From contig JABMDK010000014.1 of NCBI GenBank assembly GCA_015903995.1, positions 47,610 through 80,992 on the forward strand: DNA of 33,383 nucleotides, given 5' to 3'. How positions within the stretch are numbered: the stretch's first letter is position 1; each line of letters starts with the position of its first letter. The notes under the pieces were generated by a model. It was given only the letters and a program-made list of their open reading frames with translations. It made no database searches and was not told the origin of the DNA. This DNA comes from Nitrospira sp. (GTDB taxonomy: Bacteria; Nitrospirota; Nitrospiria; Nitrospirales; Nitrospiraceae). This document shows, piece after piece, positions 15,871 to 25,179 of this stretch. Position numbers and translations under genes: made by a program.

Positions 15871-16012
15871 TCTACGCCATCAATGACCGGATGCTCAAAC
15901 AGGCCACTCAACAAGGCCACAGGTGATGTGCGAACCGGAGACATACCATCTGGGGTACGTTGAGGATTCGCACAAGCCGAGAACGCAGTTGATGGCCCGT
16001 TTCAGCATTCGA

Positions 16013-18415
16013 CTAGAAGAACCATTGCCCGCGAAAGAAAAAGGACCGCGGCATCCCGGCATGGGACACACCCAGTCCGATACTACCTTCACCTTGATTG
16101 ATCAAGTATTTCTGATCCAACGCATTCACGATATCGAACCCGATCAAGAATTTCTGGCCATGCCAGGGCAAGGGAATGACATGGCTAATCGAAAAGTTAT
16201 AGACCGTATAGGACAGACCATGAGTAGAGTTGGTCTTTCCGCCTTCCTCCGCCGTTCGCAGTCCTGACGCAAACAGCACCTGCCCGGTGAGAGTGGTCCG
16301 ATCGAACAACCGGTAACTCAGGATTCCTGACGCCGTCAACGTCTGTTGGTGATCGCAATGGACGCCGCTGCGCGAATTGATGTCCCCGATTTCAGCCGCC
16401 TCCAATAGGAAGTGGCCGGATTGAAGTCCATACCCCTTACACTGCCCCCAAGCAATGTTTCCACGACCGGTCAGATTGTCCATGAACCATACTTTGAGTG
16501 CCGCATCGGCGCCCCTGGTCCAGCCTCGCTCAAAAGCAAAGTAATTCAGCAGGGGCGTCGTCCCAAACTGGCCGGCATCCGAAAGATAGTTGGCCAGCTT
16601 GTAGTACCCGGTCAGTTGCAACGTCGCCCAATCAGTCAAGGCATGGGTGCTGCCGATCTGGAAGTAATGGGCCCGTTCAGCACGAGGCTGATTATTGGTC
16701 AAGTCTTCAGGTTGAGCGGTCGTGCCGACCGTGTTCAGCTTGGCAAATGAAATGGCCTCGAGATTCGGTGGAGTGAACATCCTGCCATAGAAGACGTGAA
16801 AGGCGTGTGATGGAGTGTGCTTGTAGGTCACACCGATCCTGGGACTCACTTGTCCCTCGCTGCGAAGATACTGCACCATATCCGCGCGCACGCCAATATT
16901 AAACGTCCAATGGTCGTTCGGCGTCCACTGGTCTTGAATCCAGAACTCCTGCCGATATCCGATTAATCGGTTGTCGGCGTCGAGATTCACCAAGTTGGTG
17001 AGCGCGGTGTCAAAGGCCGTGAGTCGAGTCTTATTGATCGCCTGGGTCCGATCGACCTGGAACCCGGCTTTGATCAAATGTTCCTTGCTATGGACGAATG
17101 TGTAGTCGAGGCGCACGCCACCGGAATAGCCGGTACGGTCTTGGCTGCCGGCTGAGAAGGGTTCGGTTTCATCCGGCACATACGCGAGGACATTGAAGGG
17201 ATCGGTCCTAAACGTCGCTCTCGTGTGGCGAAAATACCCGGCGAGACTGAAGAAATTGCGGGTATTGATGTCGTGCCGCCACACCATATGACCGTATTGG
17301 TTATTCTCCTTCTGATTTTCATCCACCATGGCCGACGGCACCGGTGTAAATCCTCCCGGCAACAAACCGAGGATCGTCGGATTCGCCGTCTGGCCGGGGA
17401 AGGTCGGGATCTGATACTTCGCGATGGAGTTCAAGAACAACAGCGTAATGTTATTGTTATTGTCATACTGATAGTCGCCGCGAAACATCGTTTGGTTCCG
17501 CTCACTCTGGCCATGAAAGATCGAATGGCCAAGGGTCGGCGGCTCAATCCCTCGATTCGTTGCCGTATGGCTGTTCAGAAAATAATAGCGGAACTTCTCG
17601 CCGATCGTGCCTCCATACTCGAACGACGGGTTAATCGTCTTATTCGAACCGCCGAACATCTGGATCGATCCAAATCCTGGCTTCGTGCCGCTCTTCGTCG
17701 TAATGTCGATGAGTGCGGCCGTTTTGTTTCCCACATTGGCTTCCATCCCACCCAGCACGATATCCGCCCGCTCCCACACCCGCGGTGAAATCACATCGGA
17801 AAAAGTCGACGAGACCGTATCGGGAATCGGAACCCCGTCGATCCTGAGTTGCAGATTCGCATGGTCCTGCCTGACATGGACCTGCTTCAATGACCCATAG
17901 GCCGCGCCCGGTATGGTCAGCAACACCTCGTGCAGCTCATTATTATTGCCCTTTGGAAGGATGTCGATTTCCTTGCGGCTCAGCGAATAGGTTTCGCTCG
18001 ATGCTTTGGTCTGGATCGGCGGCAGGGGCGACACGACCTCCAGCGACACCTCTTTGGTCTTGGAGAGCGTCAGGGTGACGGGATTCGACACCTCGTCGCC
18101 GAGCGTTAAGACGACGTATTCACTTCGATAGGTTTCTTGCACGGCACTGACGGAGTACGTGCCGCTCCCGGGAACGGCAATCTTGAATTCGCCGGCATCG
18201 TTCGAGACTCCGGACGACACCATGTCGCCCTCTTGATTTTTTACTTCGATGACGGCCTGCGGCACACGCCGAAGGTCCTGTTGTTGTACCACTCCCTTGA
18301 TCGTCTGAATTGGCTCACCCTCGGCTGCCAGAAGGATTGAGCAGGTCCCCCCGACACCCACTATGACGATCGCCGCGAACGTCGCATTCAACACACGGTT
18401 CACACATGCGTACAT
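16013..18415 (-). CDS. TonB-dependent outer-membrane receptor
   Basis: An 800-residue outer-membrane transporter. In order: a signal peptide ending near SILLAA, a carboxypeptidase-regulatory-like (Ig fold) domain at about residues 35-125 (IKGVVQQQDLRRVPQAVIEV), a plug domain at about 130-245 (LRIDGVPIPDTVSS, ADIVLGGMEANVGNKTAALI), and a 22-strand-type barrel to a terminal Phe (FFFRGQWFF). ATG 18415 follows GAGGAG at 8 bases; the GTG at 18430 is within that site. The ligand is not identifiable. The gene is followed by a TonB-C-like protein and preceded by a small His-rich exported protein on the same strand, so they may work together. No exbB/exbD is in the window. Confidence 0.88.
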   Translation of the reverse strand: MYACVNRVLNATFAAIVIVGVGGTCSILLAAEGEPIQTIKGVVQQQDLRRVPQAVIEVKNQEGDMVSSGVSNDAGEFKIAVPGSGTYSVSAVQETYRSEYVVLTLGDEVSNPVTLTLSKTKEVSLEVVSPLPPIQTKASSETYSLSRKEIDILPKGNNNELHEVLLTIPGAAYGSLKQVHVRQDHANLQLRIDGVPIPDTVSSTFSDVISPRVWERADIVLGGMEANVGNKTAALIDITTKSGTKPGFGSIQMFGGSNKTINPSFEYGGTIGEKFRYYFLNSHTATNRGIEPPTLGHSIFHGQSERNQTMFRGDYQYDNNNNITLLFLNSIAKYQIPTFPGQTANPTILGLLPGGFTPVPSAMVDENQKENNQYGHMVWRHDINTRNFFSLAGYFRHTRATFRTDPFNVLAYVPDETEPFSAGSQDRTGYSGGVRLDYTFVHSKEHLIKAGFQVDRTQAINKTRLTAFDTALTNLVNLDADNRLIGYRQEFWIQDQWTPNDHWTFNIGVRADMVQYLRSEGQVSPRIGVTYKHTPSHAFHVFYGRMFTPPNLEAISFAKLNTVGTTAQPEDLTNNQPRAERAHYFQIGSTHALTDWATLQLTGYYKLANYLSDAGQFGTTPLLNYFAFERGWTRGADAALKVWFMDNLTGRGNIAWGQCKGYGLQSGHFLLEAAEIGDINSRSGVHCDHQQTLTASGILSYRLFDRTTLTGQVLFASGLRTAEEGGKTNSTHGLSYTVYNFSISHVIPLPWHGQKFLIGFDIVNALDQKYLINQGEGSIGLGVSHAGMPRSFFFRGQWFF

Positions 18416-18531
18416 TTTGCCACTCCTCACTCACAACTCCACAACGAATCAATGAGAATGCCTAGACTAGGCGCTGATAGACCACGCGGCCTATCAACCG
18501 TCCTGCCTGACTGCTTGACTTGGTGGCTCCG

Positions 18532-18882
18532 CTATACGTGAGGAGGGGCGCGGGAAGGGCCGATAAGAGAGAGCGCAGCCGATAGCACTACCGATTCAGA
18601 CGGAAGTTCCTGCTGTCGGACAACATCACATACTGCAAATCGTGGGATATCGAGATCTACCGATCCGGCAATGTGGTGCTGGACCCATTGACAAATATCG
18701 GTATCCGAATGTTCATGACCGTCCAAATCGGCTGCGGCCAGCTCATGGTGAACATCCTGGGCCACAGCGAACGGAGCCAGCCCGAGGATGATGCAGATCA
18801 TCCCCACGGCCACTCCCGAGCGGAGTAACGAGGAGAGGTTTCTCAGTCTTCTCAAAAACATGGCACTAGAATAGGTATCCAT
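18532..18882 (-). CDS. Small exported His-rich hypothetical protein
   Basis: A 116-residue protein with an N-terminal hydrophobic segment (SGVAVGMICIILGLAPFAVA) that looks like a signal peptide cleaved after AVA. After it comes a His/Asp-rich stretch (DVHHELAAADLDGHEHSDTD), then CQWVQHHIAGS and a second Cys. It ends in SRAPPHV, an ending similar to DUF2946-type periplasmic proteins that occur beside metal-related TonB receptors. The family match is only suggestive. It is upstream of the TonB receptor on the same strand with a 116-base gap. ATG 18882 was chosen; ATG 18861 is an alternative. Confidence 0.55.
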   Translation of the reverse strand: MDTYSSAMFLRRLRNLSSLLRSGVAVGMICIILGLAPFAVAQDVHHELAAADLDGHEHSDTDICQWVQHHIAGSVDLDIPRFAVCDVVRQQELPSESVVLSAALSLIGPSRAPPHV

Positions 18883-19044
18883 GATCAAAATTACAACAAC
18901 TCAACCGCTTCGGCCCATCGCCACTATGAACCATACCGGCCCTACGAGCAACCGGTAGTATGGACTTTTCTGGCATAATTCGTTAAAGTACTTCCCCTTC
19001 AAAACTAAAATAGTTAAGACCGCTTTTTAAGGACATAACAACCG

Positions 19045-20106
19045 ATGAATAGGCCGATCGATAATCAACACGTTATTGAAATCAAGGCGCTTCCTTCACC
19101 ACGCGCCATCAAGACCAAACTCCCGATTACCGATCAGGCGGCGGCACTCGTCGTCGAAACCAGAGAAGCCATCCGCCGCATTCTCCATGGAGAAGACCGC
19201 GACAGGCTCCTGGTCATCGTCGGCCCCTGCTCTATTCACGATCCCAATGCCGCCTATGAATATGCCGCCAAGCTGAAACCCGTTGCCGATGCCCTGCGTG
19301 ACCGTTTTCTGATCGTCATGCGGACCTACTTTGAAAAACCACGGACGACCGTGGGGTGGAAAGGCCTTATCAACGATCCTCATCTGGATGGCACCTGTGA
19401 CATCGCAACCGGAATGGAGTTGGCCAGGGCAATTCTCCTCAAGATCAATCAATTGGGGCTTCCCTGTGGGACGGAGCTCCTGGATCCGATCAGCCCGCAA
19501 TACGTCGCCGATCTCATCAGTTGGGCGGCCATCGGTGCCCGCACCACGGAAAGCCAAACCCATCGAGAAATGGCCAGCGGGGTTTCCATGCCTGTTGGAT
19601 TCAAGAATGGGACAGAAGGCAGTTTGCAGGTCGCCATCAATGCCATGACGTCCGCCCGTGCCCCGCACCATTTCGTCGGCATCAATGCCGACGGCCAGAC
19701 CGCCATCATCAAGACCATGGGCAATCCTGATCGCCATATCGTGCTCCGCGGTGGAGGCGGACGAACGAACTACGAAGCACAGGATGTCGCCAAAGCTGAG
19801 GCCGCAGTCGCCGGGGAAGGAATCGTCCGCCCGATCATGATTGATTGTTCGCATGATAATTCCAAGAAAGATCACACCCGCCAGGGATTGGTGGCCCGGG
19901 AAGTCCTGCAGCAATTTCGGGAAGGCCGTCAGTCCATCATGGGCCTTATGCTCGAAAGCAACCTGAATCCCGGCAAGCAAGCCTGGAAGGAAGGCGTCGC
20001 CCTTCAGCACGGCGTCTCCATCACCGATGCCTGCCTCGGCTGGGACGAGACCGAGCGCCTTCTGAACGAACTTGCAATGGTCATTACTCCCAAGCCGGTC
20101 TCCTGA
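19045..20106 (+). CDS. aroG: 3-deoxy-7-phosphoheptulonate (DAHP) synthase, class I
   Basis: Catalyses the first step of aromatic amino acid synthesis, joining phosphoenolpyruvate and erythrose 4-phosphate. The 353-residue protein has the full set of AroF/G/H-type motifs: VGPCSIHDP, RTYFEKPRTTVGWKGLI, NDPHLDG, GARTTESQTHREMASG, PVGFKNGTEG, MIDCSHDNSKKDH and GVSITDACLGWDETERLL. AAGGA lies 11 bases before the ATG. The N-terminal extension of the E. coli type, which carries feedback-inhibitor contacts, is present, but which amino acid inhibits it cannot be told. It is transcribed alone, divergent from the TonB module. Confidence 0.95.
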   Translation: MNRPIDNQHVIEIKALPSPRAIKTKLPITDQAAALVVETREAIRRILHGEDRDRLLVIVGPCSIHDPNAAYEYAAKLKPVADALRDRFLIVMRTYFEKPRTTVGWKGLINDPHLDGTCDIATGMELARAILLKINQLGLPCGTELLDPISPQYVADLISWAAIGARTTESQTHREMASGVSMPVGFKNGTEGSLQVAINAMTSARAPHHFVGINADGQTAIIKTMGNPDRHIVLRGGGGRTNYEAQDVAKAEAAVAGEGIVRPIMIDCSHDNSKKDHTRQGLVAREVLQQFREGRQSIMGLMLESNLNPGKQAWKEGVALQHGVSITDACLGWDETERLLNELAMVITPKPVS

Positions 20107-20187
20107 CTTGTCGCCTCTGATTGGTCTTTTCCTCATCGCTTACGCGTGATCTGTCCTCGACCAACGATGAATCGTCACAGCTCTTTT

Positions 20188-20221
20188 GGTTGATCGCTTA
20201 AAGCGGTTGATCGCTTAAAGC
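20188..20221. repeat. Two perfect tandem copies of a 17-bp unit
   Basis: GGTTGATCGCTTAAAGC occurs at 20188-20204 and again at 20205-20221, in the gap between aroG and tatD. It is probably slippage; a short AAGC/GCTT dyad is inside each unit. No function is assigned. Confidence 0.8.
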
Positions 20222-20271
20222 AGGCCCGCATGAAGAATCCATAGCAAACACCCCGTGGCAAGATACCAACT

Positions 20272-21042
20272 ATGATAATCGACACGCACACACATCTGGA
20301 CGACGCCCGTTATAATGACGACCGGGAGGCGGTCATCACCCGCGCGCGGGAAGCCGGCGTCGACGCCTTCGTCTCCATCGGCTGTGATCTGGCGACCAGT
20401 CAAGCGGCCGTCGCGCTTGCTGATCAATATCCCTTCGTCTATGCGTCAGTCGGCGTGCATCCGCACGAAGTCAAGCACATCCAGATCAACTGGTACGATG
20501 AATTCCGCCGGCTGGCAAAACGCGACAGAGTCGTGGCCTATGGAGAAATCGGGCTCGACTACCACTACAACCATTCCTCCCCGAAAGAACAACGCGATCG
20601 ACTCCGCGAGCAAATTCAACTCGCGCGTGAGCTCGCGCTCCCCGTGATTATTCACACGAGGGAAGCCCAGGAGGATACCATTGCGATCTTACGGGAAGAG
20701 AAGGCGTCAGAAGTCGGCGGGGTGTTTCACTGTTTTTCCGGAGATGCCTGGCTGGCCAAGGAGGCCCTTGATTTGCGATTCTATCTGTCGTTTTCAGGAA
20801 TTCTGACGTTTCAGAATGCGACCGCACTACGCGAGATCGCCAAAAAGACACCCCTGGATCGACTGCTCATTGAAACCGATTGCCCATACCTGACGCCTGT
20901 TCCCCATCGAGGCACACGCAATGAGCCGGCGTATGTGTCACAGGTGGCAAATCAACTCGCAGCCCTTCATCCTGAATTCTCACTGGAAGAGATTCAAAAA
21001 TGGACGACGGAGAATGCAAAACAGCTGTTCAAAATCGCTTGA
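20272..21042 (+). CDS. tatD: TatD-family metal-dependent hydrolase
   Basis: A 256-residue TIM-barrel hydrolase of the TatD DNase family (3'-5' exonuclease or nuclease for nucleic acid quality control). Metal ligands are visible in order: DTHTHLD at the N-terminus, GEIGLDYHY, IIHTRE, VFHCFSG, and LIETDCPYLTP with the conserved final Asp. The length is normal. The 3' end overlaps the convergent yacP-like gene by 14 bases. A 17-bp tandem repeat precedes it. Confidence 0.93.
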   Translation: MIIDTHTHLDDARYNDDREAVITRAREAGVDAFVSIGCDLATSQAAVALADQYPFVYASVGVHPHEVKHIQINWYDEFRRLAKRDRVVAYGEIGLDYHYNHSSPKEQRDRLREQIQLARELALPVIIHTREAQEDTIAILREEKASEVGGVFHCFSGDAWLAKEALDLRFYLSFSGILTFQNATALREIAKKTPLDRLLIETDCPYLTPVPHRGTRNEPAYVSQVANQLAALHPEFSLEEIQKWTTENAKQLFKIA

Positions 21043-21550
21043 GCCGGCGAGCGCGTTGCCGTTGCGATTTCGGCAATTTTCTGGGGTTCCCCTTCTTCTC
21101 CGGTCCCCGCGTTGAACGAACGTCGTTCCCTGGATCGAGTTCTTTATACGGCATGGCGCCCCCTGCACTCGATGACATCCGCAGCTTGTCCGAAAATTCG
21201 CGCGCTCCTATGACCATGGCTCCATGAGCTCTGGCCGTATTCACGATTTCGTGGTCGGAACTGACAACCGCGCAGTCCGCCCCGTACTCCCGTGCCAAGC
21301 GCTGGATGACCTGATCCGCCCGCTCACCCCGCTTTGAATAGATCACCTGGACTCCAGATCGATGCTCCCGCCGTTCTGATGACTGCCCCTGCTGCCAGCC
21401 GTCGAAGACGACGGTGATCGCATGATTCTTCCGATGCCGATAGGCGGCCAACTCCTGCAGCAACACGTCCCGGGCCGACTCAAGGTGTCCTGACAAACGT
21501 CCGGCACCAGCCAGCAGGTTGTACCCATCGACGATCAGATGTGTCGGCAT
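21029..21550 (-). CDS. YacP/Rae1-type NYN-domain nuclease
   Basis: A 173-residue protein of the NYN (PIN-like) YacP family. Acidic active-site positions are seen in LIVDGYNLL at the start, VVFDGW at about residue 50, RADQVIQRLA at about 77, and VVSSDHEI at about 97. Bacillus Rae1, of the same family, is a ribosome-associated endoribonuclease. The C-terminus is a long basic tail (RGPEKKGNPRKLPKSQRQR) suited to RNA or ribosome binding. ATG 21550 is the natural start. It is convergent with tatD, with overlapping 3' ends. Confidence 0.87.
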   Translation of the reverse strand: MPTHLIVDGYNLLAGAGRLSGHLESARDVLLQELAAYRHRKNHAITVVFDGWQQGQSSERREHRSGVQVIYSKRGERADQVIQRLAREYGADCAVVSSDHEIVNTARAHGAMVIGAREFSDKLRMSSSAGGAMPYKELDPGNDVRSTRGPEKKGNPRKLPKSQRQRARRLKRF

Positions 21551-21677
21551 CCCTCACGCTATCCTGGTCGTGAACCGACAGTCAATCCGAATTCCGCCTA
21601 CTCAACCGGCCTAATTCTTGACAAGCTGGAGGACATCTGAGAATAGTTTCCTATCGTCTTCTACCGGCAAAGGACCC

Positions 21678-22961
21678 ATGCCCATACGGAAGCCTCGACT
21701 GCTTTCAAACATACTCCTCATCCTCCTCTCGCCGACTGTCCTCTTCCTCCTCTCCGCATACGGGTTCTTGATCCACGCGGCCTGGGCCTGGTCGTCCGAT
21801 GATCAGCGCCCTCTGCCGATGCGGTCAACGGAACAGAGCCGCCTCAGAGGAACGACCGCCTTCCTCGCTCCCGTGACTGTTCGCAACTTCCGCGTGATGA
21901 CGAGCCCGGAGAAAACCAGACTCGTGTTGGATCTCGATCGTCACACGAGGGTCATCGAGCAACGGGCGGCCGATCCAAGTCGTGTGGTCATCGCCCTTCC
22001 CAACGCATGGCTCAGCAGACCAGCGCAAACCAAGGCCACGGATGGAACCATCCCGTCACCCTTCAGGGTCACTCAACTGCCTCCCCATGCCGTCGCGGTG
22101 TCTCTTCCGACCGCATCATTCCGAGCCTATAAACACTTCACACTATCCCATCCGCCTCGCCTGGTCATTGACGTGACTCCACACAACGCACAAGCCCCTC
22201 CGCACGAGCTCGACCTGCACGAAGTCTCTCAGCGATCAACTGCGCCCGCCCCCCAACCCGTCACGCCTCGCACCAAGGGATACACCACCATCGTAATCGA
22301 TCCAGGCCATGGGGGGAAAGATCCCGGCGCACGGGGGATCCAAAGGACCGAGGAGAAGGACATTACCCTCAAGGTAGGGCTCCAGCTTCGTGAACTGCTG
22401 AGCAAACAGCCCGGCGTGCGTGTATTGATGACCCGAGATCGTGATGTGTTTATTGAGCTGGAAGATCGGGCCAAGTTTGCGAACAGCAGCGAAGCCGACC
22501 TCTTCGTCTCCATCCATGTCAACTCGCATCCCTCGCGCATGGTGAAAGGGATTGAAATCTATCACTTCGGAGAGGCCAAGGATCAGCGGGCGCTTGAGGT
22601 CGCCGCACGGGAGAACGGCACCCCGATGAGCAACACCGGGGTCGGATGGGAATATCTTGTGGCAGATCTCTTAACGACGAAGAAAATTGAGGAGTCCCTG
22701 GAACTTGCGTGGAACGCAAAAGAAGCCATGGTGTCTCAAATGAACGGGCAATACGTGGTCAACGACCATGGCGTCAAGACCGCACCCTTTTATGTCTTGC
22801 GGTTTACGAGTATGCCCAGCATCCTGGCCGAGATCGCCTACATTTCCAACCCCGACGAAGAAGATCTTCTCAGGAAACCGGCGTTCGTCCGCGATATCGC
22901 TCAATCCCTCCATCATGGTATTGTTTCGTTCCTGACCAATAATCGACCGGACATCCGATGA
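21678..22961 (+). CDS. N-acetylmuramoyl-L-alanine amidase with AMIN domain (AmiC-like)
   Basis: A 427-residue periplasmic cell-wall amidase that cleaves the stem peptide from muramic acid, as in daughter-cell separation. An N-terminal membrane or signal helix (LLSNILLILLSPTVLFLLSA) is followed by an AMIN domain at about residues 60-170 (VTVRNFRVMTSPEKTRLVLD), which targets division sites. The Amidase_3 domain occupies about 205-420. Zinc ligands and catalytic residues are visible as IDPGHGGKDPGA, RTEEKDI, FVSIHVNSHP and ILAEIAYISN. ATG 21678 follows AAAGGA; the longer frame upstream lacks such a site. truA begins 30 bases after its stop codon. Confidence 0.92.
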   Translation: MPIRKPRLLSNILLILLSPTVLFLLSAYGFLIHAAWAWSSDDQRPLPMRSTEQSRLRGTTAFLAPVTVRNFRVMTSPEKTRLVLDLDRHTRVIEQRAADPSRVVIALPNAWLSRPAQTKATDGTIPSPFRVTQLPPHAVAVSLPTASFRAYKHFTLSHPPRLVIDVTPHNAQAPPHELDLHEVSQRSTAPAPQPVTPRTKGYTTIVIDPGHGGKDPGARGIQRTEEKDITLKVGLQLRELLSKQPGVRVLMTRDRDVFIELEDRAKFANSSEADLFVSIHVNSHPSRMVKGIEIYHFGEAKDQRALEVAARENGTPMSNTGVGWEYLVADLLTTKKIEESLELAWNAKEAMVSQMNGQYVVNDHGVKTAPFYVLRFTSMPSILAEIAYISNPDEEDLLRKPAFVRDIAQSLHHGIVSFLTNNRPDIR

Positions 22962-22991
22962 TCGGTTCGCTCATCGCCATCCACGTGCCGC

Positions 22992-23712
22992 ATGCCCATC
23001 GTCAAACTGACTCTTGAATACGACGGTACGGCCTACGCAGGCTGGCAACGTCAGCCCGACCAACCGACAATTCAAGCAGCCGTCGAAGCGGCTATCATAG
23101 GCGTCACTCAAATCACCACGCCCGTCATCGGCGCCGGACGCACCGATGCGGGAGTGCACGCAATGGGGCAGGTGGCGAGCTTCCGTATCGACCGTGACAT
23201 GACGCCTCGGGAATGGACCAGGGCGCTGAACGCCCATCTTCCCAAAAGCATCGTCGTGCGGTCGGCCGCGCTCATGCCGACATTCGGCCAAGGGCAAACT
23301 GTACGAATACCGTATTCTGAATCGTCCGGAACGTCCGGCCGTTGAGCGTGACTATTGCTGGCATATCCATCAGCCTCTTGATGACGCGGCAATGAATCAG
23401 GCAGGACTGGCCCTGATCGGCTCACACGATTTTTCTTCGTTCCAGACCCAGCCCACCGACAACGACGATCCTATCTGTCATCTGCAACAATTCACGGTGT
23501 TCCGTGAAGGCGATCGGCTGCGAATCGAAGCCTATGCCGACCGTTTCCTGAAACAGATGATCCGTTCAATCGTCGGCACCCTTGCGGAAGTCGGCTTGCA
23601 CAAACGCCCGCCGGACAGGCTCAAGCACATTCTCGATGCACGAGATCGTTCAGCAGCCGGCAAAACAGCTCCCCCACAGGGACTGTTTTTAGTGCGAGTT
23701 GATTATGAGTAA
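22992..23712 (+). pseudogene. truA: tRNA pseudouridine synthase A, broken by an internal frameshift
   Basis: The first frame gives MPIVKLTLEYDGTAYAGWQR and the catalytic Asp motif GAGRTDAGVHA, then leaves the family at about 23285 and stops at 23345. The second frame resumes with AKGKLYEYRILNRPERPAVE, HDFSSFQT, FLKQMIRSIVGTLAEVG and a normal end at 23712. At the junction PTF should be followed by the conserved FHAR-type segment before AKGKLYEYRI. That segment is absent, so the simplest explanation is a loss of about 14 bases near 23285/23286. Adding 14 gives 735 bases, or 244 residues, a normal TruA length. TruA makes pseudouridine at tRNA positions 38-40. As sequenced, the product would be inactive. 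Confidence 0.85.
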
Positions 23713-23925
23713 GACTGTTCCGTCGCACCCTTAACGTATGCGCAGAACGGATTACAAGCTAGCTGGTGAAAAACGGCGCGATGAAAAAGAAGGACGATCG
23801 AGTATTCCGTAGAAGCTGTTGGGCTGCACGGCAAACCCCACACCTAGCGCCAGGAGGACATTGGGATCATCTCCAGCCACCAGCATCGGGGAGTACCGCT
23901 CATCCTGCCTAAAAGTTTTCACCAC

Positions 23926-25059
23926 CTACCCAGCAGACTCAAGAAAATCCATAAATGCGTTCTTGTTCTGGATTGGAGTCGTTTCCGGACGTCCTAAATC
24001 CTTCCGCGCCCCGCAACGGACCTGAATCTCCAAAAGGCTTGGTCCCTGCGAGCATTTGAGCTCCTGAAGGCACGACCGCAGTTCCGATTCTGTTCGAACC
24101 CTGGCCACTTGTCTGTACCCTGCCGCGCGAGCGATGCCCAGGATGTCAATATCCAGAGCCACTGTCGGTTGCCCACCCACTGAATCGTGGGCACCATTGT
24201 TCAGGACGATATGCTTAAAATTGCTCGGTTTGAGTGTTCCTACCAGGGCCAACCCTCCCATATGCATCAGAAGCGCCCCATCTCCATCGAGACAGTACAC
24301 GGAGCGTTCAGGTTTTTGAATTGCGATCCCCAGCGCAATTTGCGAAGCATGTCCCATGCCACCTACCGTCAGGAAATCCCGTTGATGGCCAGCAGCCCTC
24401 TTGGTCCGATATTCGTACACTTCCCGAGAAGGCATGCCAGTGGTCGAAACAACCACGTCTCGCTCCTCAAGCACATCAATCACCTGCTGGATTGCCTGTT
24501 CGCGAGAAAGGGGAAAGTCCGCCTTCTCCGGACGAGGTGCTGCATAAGCGGTAAACGTTCCCTTCTTGATCACCAACGCAAAGGGACCGCTGGTCTTTCG
24601 GACATATACCACGGCATCTTTCACGACGGTCTCAGCATGATCCACGTCAGCCCCCAGTACCGAATAGGGAACCTCCATGGCATCAAGCATAGAAACCATC
24701 ACCCGGCCTTGCTTCTTATGTTGAGGCTCATCATGCACCCCTGGCTCACCTCGCCAACCGATGACAAGCAACATCGGAATAGAGTACACCTCCTTATCAG
24801 CAAGTGATAAGAGAGGGTTAATCATGTTGCCCACTCCTGAATTCTGCATGTAGACAAGCGGGACTTGGTGAGTTGCGAGATGATGGCCCAACGCAAGAGC
24901 CAGTGCCCCGCCTTCATTGGCGGCGATGATATGCTCTCCAGACCGGCTTGTATGAGCCATGCAGGAGCAGAGTTCTTTCAGAAGGGAGTCCGGCACCCCT
25001 GTAAAAAATCTCACACCGTGCTTTTTGAGGCAATCGACAAATTCTTGTGGATTCAACAT
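23926..25059 (-). CDS. aepY: Phosphonopyruvate decarboxylase
   Basis: A 377-residue thiamine-pyrophosphate enzyme that decarboxylates phosphonopyruvate to phosphonoacetaldehyde, the irreversible second step of phosphonate biosynthesis. The TPP N-terminal half is seen as FFTGVPDSLLKELC and ANEGGALALALGHHLAT with the catalytic Glu, then YMQNSGVGNMINPLLSL and IGWRGEPGVHDEPQH. The TPP-binding C-terminal half shows GGMGHASQIALGIA, CLDGDGALLMHMG and LNNGAHDSVGGQPT. ATG 25059 follows AGGGA at a good distance. It lies 120 bases downstream of the PEP mutase gene on the same strand and uses that enzyme's product. No AEP transaminase or phosphonoacetaldehyde dehydrogenase gene follows in the window. Confidence 0.92.
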   Translation of the reverse strand: MLNPQEFVDCLKKHGVRFFTGVPDSLLKELCSCMAHTSRSGEHIIAANEGGALALALGHHLATHQVPLVYMQNSGVGNMINPLLSLADKEVYSIPMLLVIGWRGEPGVHDEPQHKKQGRVMVSMLDAMEVPYSVLGADVDHAETVVKDAVVYVRKTSGPFALVIKKGTFTAYAAPRPEKADFPLSREQAIQQVIDVLEERDVVVSTTGMPSREVYEYRTKRAAGHQRDFLTVGGMGHASQIALGIAIQKPERSVYCLDGDGALLMHMGGLALVGTLKPSNFKHIVLNNGAHDSVGGQPTVALDIDILGIARAAGYRQVARVRTESELRSCLQELKCSQGPSLLEIQVRCGARKDLGRPETTPIQNKNAFMDFLESAG

Positions 25060-25179
25060 ACGCAATTCCCTATGGATAAAAACTTATCAGAAACATGCTT
25101 CGTGAGGTAAACCGGGATCGCGACAGTGAGACGCTATTCGCAAACCAGTGCGCGGGCGAGCAAGCATCGATGTGCTCAA

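Noticed and set aside
19096..20136. 346-residue minus-strand open frame opposite aroG
   Set aside because: A long antisense shadow of a well-conserved gene with no protein-like features of its own.
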